Source: DATKCT01 sp035513055 (GTDB lineage: Bacteria > Verrucomicrobiota > Verrucomicrobiia > Verrucomicrobiales > DEV007). From it: a stretch of DNA of 64,000 nt. The stretch is taken from NCBI GenBank assembly GCA_035513055.1, contig DATKCT010000047.1, positions 41,318 through 105,317 of the forward strand, read 5' to 3'. This document shows positions 8,523-17,305 of this stretch, one piece after another. Numbering within the stretch: the stretch's first letter is position 1; each line of letters opens with the position of its first letter. A model generated the notes under the pieces. That model searched no databases. It was not told the DNA's origin and was given only the letters and a program-made list of their open reading frames with translations. Position numbers and translations under genes: made by a program.

Positions 8523-9512
8523 ATGGCGGAGTCGTTTACATACAAAGAAGCCGGAGTCGACATCGAAGAAGCGGCGGCCTTGGTCCGGGACATTGGGCAA
8601 CTGCGGCGGCGCACGGAGAAACGGCGGCAACTGTGCCAGGCCTTCGGGTTGTTTGCCGCCGCCTACGACCTGAGCGATTACCGCAATCCAGTGATTGTCA
8701 CTGGCTGCGACGGGGTGGGAACCAAATTGGAACTGCTCTTGCGTCACGATCTCCTAGAGACTGCAGGCAAAGATCTCGTGGCAATGAACGTCAACGACAT
8801 CCTCACCACCGGCGCCAGTCCGGTGATGTTTTTGGATTACCTGGGCCTGGGCCGGCTGGACCGGGACCGGATCCGGCGCTTGATCGCGGGCATGGCGGAG
8901 TATCTCGAGGACTGCGGCTGCATCTTGGCGGGAGGCGAGACGGCGGAAATGCCGGGGCTGGTGGCTGAGGACGTCATCGAATTGTCGGGTTTCTGCATCG
9001 GGGCGGCGGAACGGGAGGACCTGGTGGATCCGGGGCGGATCGCGCGTGGGGATGTGGTGATCGGTTGGCCGTCCTCCGGATTTCACGCCAACGGCTGGAG
9101 CTTGGTGCGGCGGGTCTTGGCGCATGCGCCGGACCGGTTTTCGGAGGAAGAGCTGCGGGCTCTATTGGCTCCGACGCGTTTGTATCACCGGGAAGTGGAG
9201 GGCCTCATGGAGGCCGGGGTGCGGTCCCACGGATTTGCGCACATCACTGGAGGGGGCATCCCGGAGAACCTGGGGCGTCTGTTAGGAAACCAGGGCGCCC
9301 GGCTGCGTGTTCCGCGCCCGGCGGATCCGGGGGTCGCGCGCGTGCTGGAGTACGTCGAGGATACCGAAGCGATCAAGACCTTCAATCTTGGCTACGGCTG
9401 GACGGGGGTGATCCGGCCGGAAGACGTGGAGGCGGCCTTGGGCGTGGGCACGGGGGCGCGGGTGCTGGGAGAAATCGGCGGCCAGGCGCTGGAGGTGGTC
9501 CTGGAAGGCTAA
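8523..9512 (+). CDS. purM: Phosphoribosylformylglycinamidine cyclo-ligase (AIR synthetase)
   Basis: Closes FGAM to AIR with ATP. 329 residues from the ATG at 8523 (MAESFTYKEAGVDIEEA), matching the family length of about 330-350; earlier in-frame starts overlap purQ and lack homology. Motifs: YKEAGVDI at the N-terminus, GCDGVGTKLELL, AMNVNDILTTGA, GGETAEMPG and ITGGGIPENL. Despite very high overall conservation, I see no fused purN or purD domain, which occurs in some lineages. It sits 29 bases after purQ and 7 bases before purF. Confidence 0.95.
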   Translation: MAESFTYKEAGVDIEEAAALVRDIGQLRRRTEKRRQLCQAFGLFAAAYDLSDYRNPVIVTGCDGVGTKLELLLRHDLLETAGKDLVAMNVNDILTTGASPVMFLDYLGLGRLDRDRIRRLIAGMAEYLEDCGCILAGGETAEMPGLVAEDVIELSGFCIGAAEREDLVDPGRIARGDVVIGWPSSGFHANGWSLVRRVLAHAPDRFSEEELRALLAPTRLYHREVEGLMEAGVRSHGFAHITGGGIPENLGRLLGNQGARLRVPRPADPGVARVLEYVEDTEAIKTFNLGYGWTGVIRPEDVEAALGVGTGARVLGEIGGQALEVVLEG

Positions 9513-9519
9513 AACGCAT

Positions 9520-11457
9520 ATGGGCGATTTTCTCCGGCACGAATGCGGCATCGCCATGATTCGGCTCCGGAAGCCGCTGGCTTATTACCGGGACCGCTAC
9601 GGTTCCTGGCTTTACGGTTTTCAGAAGCTCTTTGTCCTCATGGAGAAGCAGTATCACCGCGGCCACGACGGGATGGGAATCGGGGCGGTCAAGCTCGATG
9701 TGCCCTTGGGTCAGCCTTATGTCTATCGCAGCCGCTCGGCCCGGCGCGACTCACTGCCCCAGACCTTTCAGAGGCATTTTCAGAACTTCGAAGAACTTTG
9801 CCGCCGGAAGGTCATCAATCTGGCGGATCCGGAGAGCGTGAAGCGCGGCTTTCCCTACGCCGCGGAGATTTTGGCAGGTCATCTGCGCTATGGGACCTCC
9901 GGTTTGTTCAATGAGGGATCTTGTCATCCCTACCTTCGTCGCAGCAACTGGCCGACCAAGAGCCTGATGATCTTGGGCAACTTCAACATGACCAACATTG
10001 CCGAACTCAATCAGATCATGATCGAGCGAGGGCAGCATCCGGTATTCGGGACGGATACGCAGACGGTGTTGGAGGAGATCGGATTCCATCTCGATGAGGT
10101 TCACACCGAACTGTACCGGGAATTGCGGGACGAAGGGGTGCCCGGAGCGGACATTCCCGAGCGGATCAGCCCGGTGTTGGACATCGTGCGCATCGTGCGC
10201 GACTCGGCGGCGCATTGGGATGGCGGATACGTCATCGCGGGAGTGGTGGGCAATGGAGATCTCTTTGCCCTGCGAGATCCGCGCGGGATTCGTCCCTGTC
10301 ACTACTTTGAGAACGAGGAATTGGTGGCGTTCGCCTCTGAGCGGGTGCCGCTCATGACGGTATTCGATGTGCCGAAGGAAGAAGTTCACGAACTGGAGCC
10401 GGGGTGTGTGGCGGTGGTGAAGCGGGCCGGGGGATTGCGAATCACTCCTTTCACGAAGAAACTGGCGCACCAGCACTGTCCGTTCGAGAGGATTTACTTT
10501 TCCCGCGGCAATGATCCGGACATCTATCAAGAGCGCAAGGCGCTCGGCGATGCGCTGGTCGAGCAGATCCTGAGGGTGATCGACAACGATTTGGAACATA
10601 CCGTGCTCAGCTTTGTGCCGAACACGGCCGAGACGGCCTATTACGGGCTGATGGAAGGATTGCGCCGCCACCGGCGCAATGAGGTCAAGCAGGAATTGCT
10701 GGCGGCCATGCGCGCGGAACGCTTGACCGAAGCGATGGTGGACGATCTCATTTTGCGCAACTGGCCGCGGGGCGAGAAGGTCGCGCACAAGGACATCAAA
10801 ATGCGGACGTTCATCAGCCAGGAGAAGGGACGCGACCAGATGGTGTCGCATGTGTACGACATCACCTACGGCTTGGTCACTCCCGATGACAACCTCGTGG
10901 TCTTGGACGACTCCATCGTGCGAGGCACCACCCTGCGGAAATCCATTCTCCAGATTCTGGCGCGCACGCGGCCCAAAAGGATCATTATCGTGTCGACCGC
11001 GCCGCAGATTCGTTATCCGGATTGTTATGGAATCGACATGTCGGAACTGGGCAAATTCATTGCCTTTCAGGCGGCGGTGGAACTCTTGAAGAAGCGGAGC
11101 CAGCGCGCCTTGATCGAATCGGTCTACGCTGAATGCGTGGAGGAATTGAAGAAGCCGGTTGAAGAGATGCGCAATTGCGTGAAACGGATCTACGAGCCGT
11201 TGACTGCGGAGGAGATTTCGGCGGAGATCGGGGCCATGGTGTATCCGCAAGCCACTTCATGGCACGGGGAAGTGGTCGTGGTCTTTCAGACGGTTGAAAA
11301 TCTCGCGCGGGCTTTGCCGGAGGATTCGGGAATGTGGTATTTTACGGGGGACTATCCGACCCCGGGCGGGTATGCCGTGGTGAACCGGGCTTTCGTCCAT
11401 TATCACGAACAACGGAGCGGGCGAGTCTACGATCTGCTTTTTGCGCCGGGCGAATAG
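9520..11457 (+). CDS. purF: Amidophosphoribosyltransferase, long Bacteroidetes-like form
   Basis: Makes phosphoribosylamine from PRPP and glutamine, the committed step of purine synthesis. 645 residues, clearly longer than the roughly 500-residue E. coli enzyme but like the long form known from Bacteroidetes. The N-terminal nucleophile is probably Cys9 (RHECGIAMIRL), which implies removal of an eight-residue propeptide. The glutaminase part carries the HRGHDGMG and HLRYGTSG segments with insertions. The phosphoribosyltransferase part has the PRPP loop VVLDDSIVRGTT. A tail of about 100 residues follows the usual end. It lies 7 bases after purM and 8 before purD. Confidence 0.93.
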   Translation: MGDFLRHECGIAMIRLRKPLAYYRDRYGSWLYGFQKLFVLMEKQYHRGHDGMGIGAVKLDVPLGQPYVYRSRSARRDSLPQTFQRHFQNFEELCRRKVINLADPESVKRGFPYAAEILAGHLRYGTSGLFNEGSCHPYLRRSNWPTKSLMILGNFNMTNIAELNQIMIERGQHPVFGTDTQTVLEEIGFHLDEVHTELYRELRDEGVPGADIPERISPVLDIVRIVRDSAAHWDGGYVIAGVVGNGDLFALRDPRGIRPCHYFENEELVAFASERVPLMTVFDVPKEEVHELEPGCVAVVKRAGGLRITPFTKKLAHQHCPFERIYFSRGNDPDIYQERKALGDALVEQILRVIDNDLEHTVLSFVPNTAETAYYGLMEGLRRHRRNEVKQELLAAMRAERLTEAMVDDLILRNWPRGEKVAHKDIKMRTFISQEKGRDQMVSHVYDITYGLVTPDDNLVVLDDSIVRGTTLRKSILQILARTRPKRIIIVSTAPQIRYPDCYGIDMSELGKFIAFQAAVELLKKRSQRALIESVYAECVEELKKPVEEMRNCVKRIYEPLTAEEISAEIGAMVYPQATSWHGEVVVVFQTVENLARALPEDSGMWYFTGDYPTPGGYAVVNRAFVHYHEQRSGRVYDLLFAPGE

Positions 11458-11465
11458 AGAAAGGA

Positions 11466-12749
11466 ATGGGAACGAAACGCATTTTGGTTGTGGGCAAAGG
11501 GGGGCGGGAGCACGCCCTGGCGCGGGCATTGCGCAGAGCGCCCTCGCGCCCCATGGTCTACGCCTGGCCGGGGAGCGACGCCATTGGAGAAGATGCCAGG
11601 ATCATCGAGGCGGGGGCAGGCGCGGCGGCGCTGGTCGAGGCCATGAAGCGAAGCCGGATCGATCTTTGCGTGGCGGGCGAGGAAAGCTATCTGATCGATG
11701 GCCTGGCGGATTGCTGCGCGGAAGCGGGGTTGCCTTGCTGGGGGCCGGTCCGGGATTCTGCGCGGCTGGAGGGCAGCAAGCGTTTCGCCAAAGAGTTCAT
11801 GGAACGGCATGGCGTCCCCACGGCCGGGCACCGGTTGGCGGCGGACAGGGTCGAGGCGCTTGCCGCTCTGTCGGCTTATCCCGTGGTCCTGAAGTTCGAC
11901 GGCTTGGCCGCGGGAAAGGGAGTGGCGGTTTGCGGGAGCCGCGAGGAAGCGGAGGGTTTCTTGGAGGAGGTCTTCGTCGCGCGACGCTTTGGCGAGGGCG
12001 CCGTGTTGGTCGAAGAATGTCTGCAAGGACCCGAGGTATCGGTGATATGCGCCGTCAGCGACGGCGCATGCCAGATGTTTACTCCGGCTCGCGATTACAA
12101 GCGCTTGAGAAATGGAGACACCGGCCCGAACACGGGAGGGATGGGCGCAGTGGCATCGCGTTCGTTGCTCGAGCCCGAATGTCTTGCGGACATCGAGGAG
12201 CGGGTAATCCGGCCGACGGTGGAAGGACTCGAGCGTGACGGCATGTCTTACCGCGGCTTTCTCTATTTCGGGCTGATGCTGACGGAGAGCGGACCGCAAG
12301 TGCTGGAATTCAATTGCCGCTTTGGGGATCCAGAATGTCAGGCCGTATTGCCGTTGGTGCAGGGAGACTTGGCTGTCTACCTGGACAGGGCGGCCCGGGG
12401 GCAATTGGAGCGGGAATTGCTCGTTTTCGACACCCGTTGGAGCGTCTGCGTGGTTTTGGCCTCAGCCGGCTATCCCCAATCGGCACGCAGCGGGGACCGC
12501 ATCGAGGGTCTGCACCGGGCGACAGGGGCGGAGTTGTATCACGCGGGAACGCGGCGCAACGACCAGGGCGATTACGAAACCGCGGGAGGACGGGTCCTGG
12601 CGCTCTCGGCTTTGGGCGGGACGCGCGAGGAGGCGGTGGAGCAGGTTTATCGCTCTACGGAAGAGATCCGGTTTGACGGAATGCAGTTCCGAACCGACAT
12701 CGGACGACTCCATTTCGAAGCGGAGACTTCCGCCGGACTGAGACGATGA
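11466..12749 (+). CDS. purD: Phosphoribosylamine-glycine ligase (GAR synthetase)
   Basis: Couples glycine to phosphoribosylamine with ATP, step two of IMP synthesis and the natural partner of PurF, whose product is unstable. 427 residues from the ATG at 11466 (MGTKRILVVGKGGREHALA), normal for the family. The ATP-grasp fold shows as VVLKFDGLAAGKGV, EECLQGPEVSV, the DYKRLRNGDTGPNTGGMG loop and the metal-binding EFNCRFGDPE. The nucleotide-sensing N-terminal GKGGREHAL is intact. Its last bases overlap purE by four (ATGA). Confidence 0.95.
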   Translation: MGTKRILVVGKGGREHALARALRRAPSRPMVYAWPGSDAIGEDARIIEAGAGAAALVEAMKRSRIDLCVAGEESYLIDGLADCCAEAGLPCWGPVRDSARLEGSKRFAKEFMERHGVPTAGHRLAADRVEALAALSAYPVVLKFDGLAAGKGVAVCGSREEAEGFLEEVFVARRFGEGAVLVEECLQGPEVSVICAVSDGACQMFTPARDYKRLRNGDTGPNTGGMGAVASRSLLEPECLADIEERVIRPTVEGLERDGMSYRGFLYFGLMLTESGPQVLEFNCRFGDPECQAVLPLVQGDLAVYLDRAARGQLERELLVFDTRWSVCVVLASAGYPQSARSGDRIEGLHRATGAELYHAGTRRNDQGDYETAGGRVLALSALGGTREEAVEQVYRSTEEIRFDGMQFRTDIGRLHFEAETSAGLRR

Positions 12750-13159
12750 AAGTGGTGATCCTCTATGGAAGCGCGAACGATCAGGCCTTCATGCAGGTAG
12801 GCCGGGAGTATTTGGAACGTGAAGGAGTGCTCTTCGAGGAGCGGGTCCTTTCCGCGCATCGCGATCTTCCCGAGTTGATGGAGTTTCTGGATTCCTTGGA
12901 AGCGGGAGGCGAGCGGGCGGTGATCCTGGCGGTGGCGGGTTTGTCGGCGGCCCTGCCGGGCGTGGTCGCGGTGAAGACGAGTCTCCCGGTGATCGGTGTG
13001 CCGGTTCCAGCCGGGCCGCTGAACGGCATCGACGCGCTGCTGGCTATTTGTCAGGTGCCTGGCCAAGTGCCGTTGGGCACAGTGGGATTGCACAGCAAGG
13101 CCCCGTTGAACGCGTGCATGTTTGCGCACCGGATTCTCAAGCTTGCGGATCGCGGATGA
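12746..13159 (+). CDS. purE: PurE-family AIR carboxylase / N5-CAIR mutase, divergent
   Basis: Forms CAIR. 137 residues, shorter than the usual 160. The fold motifs are present: GSANDQ at 8-13 where most PurE have GSxSD, SAHRD (36-40) with the conserved His38, and PVIGVPV (81-87). The central loop reads VAGLSAALPG rather than the class I AGGAAHLPG with its His, and recalls the AGRSNALSG-type loop of class II enzymes that carboxylate AIR directly with CO2. No purK gene is in this operon, which fits class II use but does not prove it. Overlaps both purD and pyrR by four bases. Confidence 0.88.
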   Translation: MKVVILYGSANDQAFMQVGREYLEREGVLFEERVLSAHRDLPELMEFLDSLEAGGERAVILAVAGLSAALPGVVAVKTSLPVIGVPVPAGPLNGIDALLAICQVPGQVPLGTVGLHSKAPLNACMFAHRILKLADRG

Positions 13160-13710
13160 CCTCGCCTGACTCCGAACTCCGCTGCCGGCTGGCGCTCGAC
13201 GAGACCGATATCGCGCGCCGGGTCGAGGGGTTGGCTGCGAAGATCCGCGAGCGGTATCGGGAGCGGATGCCCTGTTTTGTGGGGATAGAAACGCGGGGAG
13301 TCCCGTTGGCCCGGCGCGTCCGGCGCCTCTTGGAGAATGGGGGAGGGGAGATTCCGTTGGGAACGCTCGACATCTCGCTGTATCGCGATGATTTGGACAA
13401 TCTAGGGACGATGCCCCGGCTCAAAGAGAGCGATCTGCCTTTCAGTGTGGACGGCGTGTCGATCCTCCTTTTTGACGACGTCCTCTTCACGGGCCGGACG
13501 GTGAAGGCGGCGATCGACGCTATTACCGACTTTGGGCGTCCCGAGCGGATTGAGCTTGCAGTTTTGATAGACAGAGGAAACCGGGAATTGCCGATCCAGG
13601 CGGATTACGTGGGAAAGGAACTGGAAACGACCCGGGACCACTACGTCCGGGTCCGCTTGTGGGAGGTGGATGGCGCGGAAGGGGTGGAGGTGCTCAGCCG
13701 GGCCGAATGA
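13156..13710 (+). CDS. pyrR: PyrR, pyrimidine operon RNA-binding regulator / uracil phosphoribosyltransferase
   Basis: 184 residues from the ATG at 13156 (MTSPDSELRC); its ATGA overlaps the purE stop. In other bacteria PyrR binds pyr leader mRNA when UMP is high and causes attenuation, and also has weak uracil phosphoribosyltransferase activity. The PRPP-binding loop is clear (ILLFDDVLFTGRT), as are GIETRGVPLA and DISLYRDDL of the family core and the RGNRELPIQ segment. It is the first pyr gene of the superoperon and is followed, with a four-base overlap, by pyrB. There is no leader space directly before it, so any target RNA must lie elsewhere. Confidence 0.93.
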   Translation: MTSPDSELRCRLALDETDIARRVEGLAAKIRERYRERMPCFVGIETRGVPLARRVRRLLENGGGEIPLGTLDISLYRDDLDNLGTMPRLKESDLPFSVDGVSILLFDDVLFTGRTVKAAIDAITDFGRPERIELAVLIDRGNRELPIQADYVGKELETTRDHYVRVRLWEVDGAEGVEVLSRAE

Positions 13711-14660
13711 TGACCTCGCGTAAGGATCTGCTGGACATCGATTCTCTCTCGACGGAAGAGATCGGCCACTTGCTTGAGAGCGCGGCGCCATTCAAGCAGT
13801 TGCTTCGTAAATCGGTGAAGAAGGTGCCCACACTTCGGGGCAAGACCGTCCTCACGCTTTTTTACGAGCCTTCAACCCGGACGCGCTCGTCTTTCGAGGT
13901 GGCGGCCAAGCGGCTTTCGGCGGACGTGATCCATTTTGCGGTGAGTCAGTCTTCGGTGATGAAGGGAGAGTCGGTCCTGGACACGGTCGATACGCTGCAA
14001 GCCATGCGGGCCGATTACATCGTGGTCCGGCATCCTGCTGCTGGGGTTCCGAACCAGATCGCCCGCCACACGCGCGCCTCGGTAATCAACGCGGGCGACG
14101 GGTCTCACGCTCATCCTACCCAGGCCTTGCTGGATGCCTTTACCTTGCGGGAAGTCCACGACAATCTGGCGGGGCTGAAAGTATTGATCGTCGGCGACAT
14201 TTTGCATTCCCGGGTGGCGCGTTCCACGGGCCGGATTCTTTGGAAGCTGGGCGCTGAAGTCGGGGTTCTCGGTCCCGGATCGCTGATCCCGGCCGGCCGG
14301 CCGGATTTCATGACCGCCTTCCGGAATTATGACGAGGTGTTCGAGTGGTCGCCGGACGTGGTTTACCTGCTGCGCGTTCAGGTGGAACGGCAGCGAGAAC
14401 CCTTTTTTCCCGGCGGCAGCGAGTATCACCGGCTCTACGGTCTAACCGACGAGCGTTTGGCGAGAGTTCGCGCGAAGAGGATCTGGGTGATGCATCCCGG
14501 GCCGGTCAATCGCGGGGTCGAGTTGGCGGACTCGGTGATGAGTTACGAGCGCAGTCTCATCGATGAGCAGGTGGAGAACGGGATCGCCATGCGCATGGCG
14601 GTGCTTTATTGGCTGCTGCCGGAAACCGTCGCCGGCCCGCGAGAGGAGGAGGAAACGTGA
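13707..14660 (+). CDS. pyrB: Aspartate carbamoyltransferase catalytic subunit
   Basis: Condenses carbamoyl phosphate with aspartate, the first committed step of UMP synthesis. 317 residues from the ATG at 13707, which overlaps the pyrR stop. Carbamoyl phosphate binding loop FYEPSTRTRSSFE, the HPTQALLD segment and MHPGPVNRGVE near the C-terminus are all intact. No pyrI regulatory subunit follows; instead pyrC begins within the last four bases, as in PyrR-regulated pyr operons of Gram-positive type. Confidence 0.96.
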   Translation: MMTSRKDLLDIDSLSTEEIGHLLESAAPFKQLLRKSVKKVPTLRGKTVLTLFYEPSTRTRSSFEVAAKRLSADVIHFAVSQSSVMKGESVLDTVDTLQAMRADYIVVRHPAAGVPNQIARHTRASVINAGDGSHAHPTQALLDAFTLREVHDNLAGLKVLIVGDILHSRVARSTGRILWKLGAEVGVLGPGSLIPAGRPDFMTAFRNYDEVFEWSPDVVYLLRVQVERQREPFFPGGSEYHRLYGLTDERLARVRAKRIWVMHPGPVNRGVELADSVMSYERSLIDEQVENGIAMRMAVLYWLLPETVAGPREEEET

Positions 14661-15952
14661 AACGGGTGTTGATGCGCGGAGGCCGGGTGGCAGCCGAGGA
14701 CGACGATAGATTGCGCGAGGCCGATGTCCTGGTGGAAGGCGGCGTGATCCGGAGGACCGGACCGGGGATTCCCTTGGAGGACGGCGTGGAAGAGATCGAT
14801 TGCTCCGGAAAGATCCTCCTGCCGGGGCTCTTCGATCTGCATGTGCACTTGCGGGAGCCGGGCCGGGAAGACAAGGAAACGATCCGAACGGGATCGGAGG
14901 CGGCCATCAATGGGGGAATCACCGGCATCGTGGCGATGCCCAACACCAGTCCCGCCATCGACAGCGGTGGAATGGTCCAGGCCATATTGGACATTGCTTT
15001 CCGGGAAGCGCGGATTCCAGTCTTGACCTCGGGTTGCATTACGCGGGGCCGGGCCGGACAAGAACTCGCGGGGATCGGCGGCATGGTCGAGAAAGGAGCC
15101 ATCATGATCACCGACGATGGAGACCCGGTGGAGAATCCCCAGACTCTGCGCCGGGCCATGGAGTATGCCCGCGGTTTTGGGATTCCGGTAGCCTGTCATT
15201 GCGAAACAAAAGCGCTCTCGGGGGATGGCGCGATGAATGAAGGCCGGGTTTCTTATGGATTGGGGGTGCCGGGTATGCCGGCTTGCAGCGAAGAGATCTG
15301 CATGGAACGGGACATACGCATCGCCCAGATGACCGGCGCCCACGCGCATATTCAGCACGTCTCGAGCGCGGCCGGAATGGAGATCGTCCGGCGCTTCAAG
15401 GAAGAGGGCGTCCGGGTTACCTGTGAAGTGACGCCGCATCATCTCTTGTTTTGCGACGAGGACCTTGGGGATTACGATACCCATTACAAGATGAATCCGC
15501 CTCTGCGGTCGCGGGAGGACTGCGCCCGCCTGCTGGAGGGGCTTCGGGAGGGTTGTTTTGACGTCATCGCCACCGATCACGCTCCTCATACGGATTTCGA
15601 GAAGAGTCTCGATCTGGCCAGCGCTCCTTTCGGAATAACGGGTCTGGAGACGGCGTTGGTTTCTCTCTATCATTATTTCATCCGCACGAACGCATTTGGA
15701 TGGGGGCTCCTGGTCAAACGCTACAGCGCCGAACCGCGACGTCTGGTGGGACGAGCGCCGGCGGAGATCGCTGAGGGACGGCCTTGCGAACTGGTGGTGT
15801 TTGATCCAGCGGCGGAAACGGCGTTCACGCGGGAGTTCATGCGTTCGAAAAGCAGCAACACGCCGTTTTTGGACCGGACCCTTTCGGGACGGGTGGAAAT
15901 GGTCGTGGTCGGTGATGCGGTGCTTTTGGACCGAAGGGAGGAGAGGCCGTGA
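14657..15952 (+). CDS. pyrC: Dihydroorotase, class I (PyrC, long form)
   Basis: Cyclises carbamoyl aspartate to dihydroorotate. 431 residues from the GTG at 14657, preceded by GGAGGAGGAAAC and overlapping the pyrB stop (GTGA). This is the amidohydrolase-superfamily long form: zinc-binding DLHVHLREPG (His62, His64), the TDDGDP segment, the TPHHL histidine pair region, and ATDHAPH with the catalytic aspartate. The C-terminal SSNTPF is typical of class I enzymes. I see no sign that it is an inactive pseudo-DHO. Confidence 0.94.
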   Translation: MKRVLMRGGRVAAEDDDRLREADVLVEGGVIRRTGPGIPLEDGVEEIDCSGKILLPGLFDLHVHLREPGREDKETIRTGSEAAINGGITGIVAMPNTSPAIDSGGMVQAILDIAFREARIPVLTSGCITRGRAGQELAGIGGMVEKGAIMITDDGDPVENPQTLRRAMEYARGFGIPVACHCETKALSGDGAMNEGRVSYGLGVPGMPACSEEICMERDIRIAQMTGAHAHIQHVSSAAGMEIVRRFKEEGVRVTCEVTPHHLLFCDEDLGDYDTHYKMNPPLRSREDCARLLEGLREGCFDVIATDHAPHTDFEKSLDLASAPFGITGLETALVSLYHYFIRTNAFGWGLLVKRYSAEPRRLVGRAPAEIAEGRPCELVVFDPAAETAFTREFMRSKSSNTPFLDRTLSGRVEMVVVGDAVLLDRREERP

Positions 15953-16704
15953 GTTTCCAGGAACGGTTGGAGCAGAGGATGCGCGCTTGCGGGACCTCGC
16001 TCTGCGTGGGCCTCGATCCCCGGCCGGAGTCGACGGAAGGAAACGTCGAAGCGTTCCTTTTGCGGGTTATCGACGAGACCTGCGGCGTCGCCGCGGCCTA
16101 CAAACCGAACGTGGCCTATTACGAGGCCATGGGGCGGGAGGGTTGGCGGATCTTGGAACGTGTGCGGGAAGCCATTCCCGAGGATATTCCAGTGGTCCTG
16201 GACGCCAAGCGCGGCGACATCGGGGAGACCCAACGCTATTACGCCCGGGCCTGTTTCGAAGTGTGGCGGGCGGACGCGGTCACGGTCAATCCTTTTCTCG
16301 GGTTCGACTCGGTGGAACCGTTCCTGGCCTACGAAGGCAAGGGCGTCTACCTGCTCGCGGTCACTTCCAACCCGGGATCGGCGGACTTGCAGACGCGGAT
16401 GGTGGAGGGCCGTTATGTTTTTGAGCTGGTTCAAGACATGGCCCTGCGGGCGCCGCCGGGCAGCGCGGGGTTGGTCGTGGGACTAACCAACGCGAGACCG
16501 GAAGTGCTGGCGCGTTTGGCGGACCTTCCGCTGCTGGTTCCGGGACTGGGAGCCCAGGGCGGTGAACTGGGGCGGTTGCCGGCTTGGGAACGCAAGGCGC
16601 CCGTGTTGGTCAACGTGTCCCGCGGCATCCTCTATGATGAACCGGAGCGATCCTTTGCCGAGAAAGCCAAGTCGTATGCAGACAGAATTGCCGGAATCTT
16701 TTGA
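15949..16704 (+). CDS. pyrF: Orotidine 5'-phosphate decarboxylase, type 2
   Basis: Last step of UMP synthesis. 251 residues from a GTG that overlaps the pyrC stop. The type 2 subfamily is shown by GLDPRPE at 21-27, the YKPNVAYYEA segment, and the catalytic DAKRGDIGE (Asp85, Lys87, Asp90) followed by TQRYYARACFE. TSNPGSADLQ and PGLGAQGGE near the end bind the phosphate. Overlaps pyrE by 29 bases. Confidence 0.94.
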   Translation: MSFQERLEQRMRACGTSLCVGLDPRPESTEGNVEAFLLRVIDETCGVAAAYKPNVAYYEAMGREGWRILERVREAIPEDIPVVLDAKRGDIGETQRYYARACFEVWRADAVTVNPFLGFDSVEPFLAYEGKGVYLLAVTSNPGSADLQTRMVEGRYVFELVQDMALRAPPGSAGLVVGLTNARPEVLARLADLPLLVPGLGAQGGELGRLPAWERKAPVLVNVSRGILYDEPERSFAEKAKSYADRIAGIF

Positions 16705-17305
16705 GGATACCGTGGCCTTCTTGAAGTCCTACGGGGCTCTGGAGGAAGGGCATTTCATCCTGGCCAGCGGCCGCCACAGCGGTCATTACGTCAAGAAGGG
16801 CCTGTTGGTCCAGCATCCCTGGGAAGTCGCCCGCATGCTGGAGCAACGCCAGAGAATGTTGGAGGCGCTGGGTGGGATCGATGTGGTGCTCTCGCCGGCG
16901 GTAGGCGGAATCGCCGTGGGACAGCAGGTAGGGCTGCTGTTGCACTGCCGCGCCGTCTATGCCGAACGGGGCGCGGACAACGCCATGCGCCTCAAACGGG
17001 GCTTCGAACTGCGGCCGGGTGAGCGAGTTCTGCTGGTCGAGGATGTCGTGACCACGGGGGGGACGCTCGGAGAACTGCGGCGCTTCGTCGAGGGACAGGG
17101 CGCCGTGCTCGTGGCGGTCTTCGCCCTGGTCAACCGCAGCGGGAGCGATGTCTGGGACGGTGTGCCCCTGATTTCCTGCCTTCAGGCGGTCTTTCCCACC
17201 TACGCCCCGGCCCATCTGCCGCCGGAGCTGGCCGCGGCGCCCGCAGAGCGCCCGGGAACAAAAAAGGTTTCCGAATGGACGAATCGAAGCGACAACTGTC
17301 CATGA
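16676..17305 (+). CDS. pyrE: Orotate phosphoribosyltransferase
   Basis: Adds PRPP to orotate to give OMP, the substrate of the PyrF encoded just upstream. 209 residues from the ATG at 16676, inside the pyrF end. The N-terminal GHFILASGRHSGHYVKKG and the PRPP loop LLVEDVVTTGGT are diagnostic. The C-terminal 25 residues (from about AAAPAERPG) go beyond the usual end and lie over the guaB start, so they may be a casual extension. Confidence 0.94.
   Translation: MQTELPESFEDTVAFLKSYGALEEGHFILASGRHSGHYVKKGLLVQHPWEVARMLEQRQRMLEALGGIDVVLSPAVGGIAVGQQVGLLLHCRAVYAERGADNAMRLKRGFELRPGERVLLVEDVVTTGGTLGELRRFVEGQGAVLVAVFALVNRSGSDVWDGVPLISCLQAVFPTYAPAHLPPELAAAPAERPGTKKVSEWTNRSDNCP

Noticed and set aside
9751..11250. 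499-residue open frame antisense to purF
   Set aside because: Shadow of purF; no motifs and no ribosome site.
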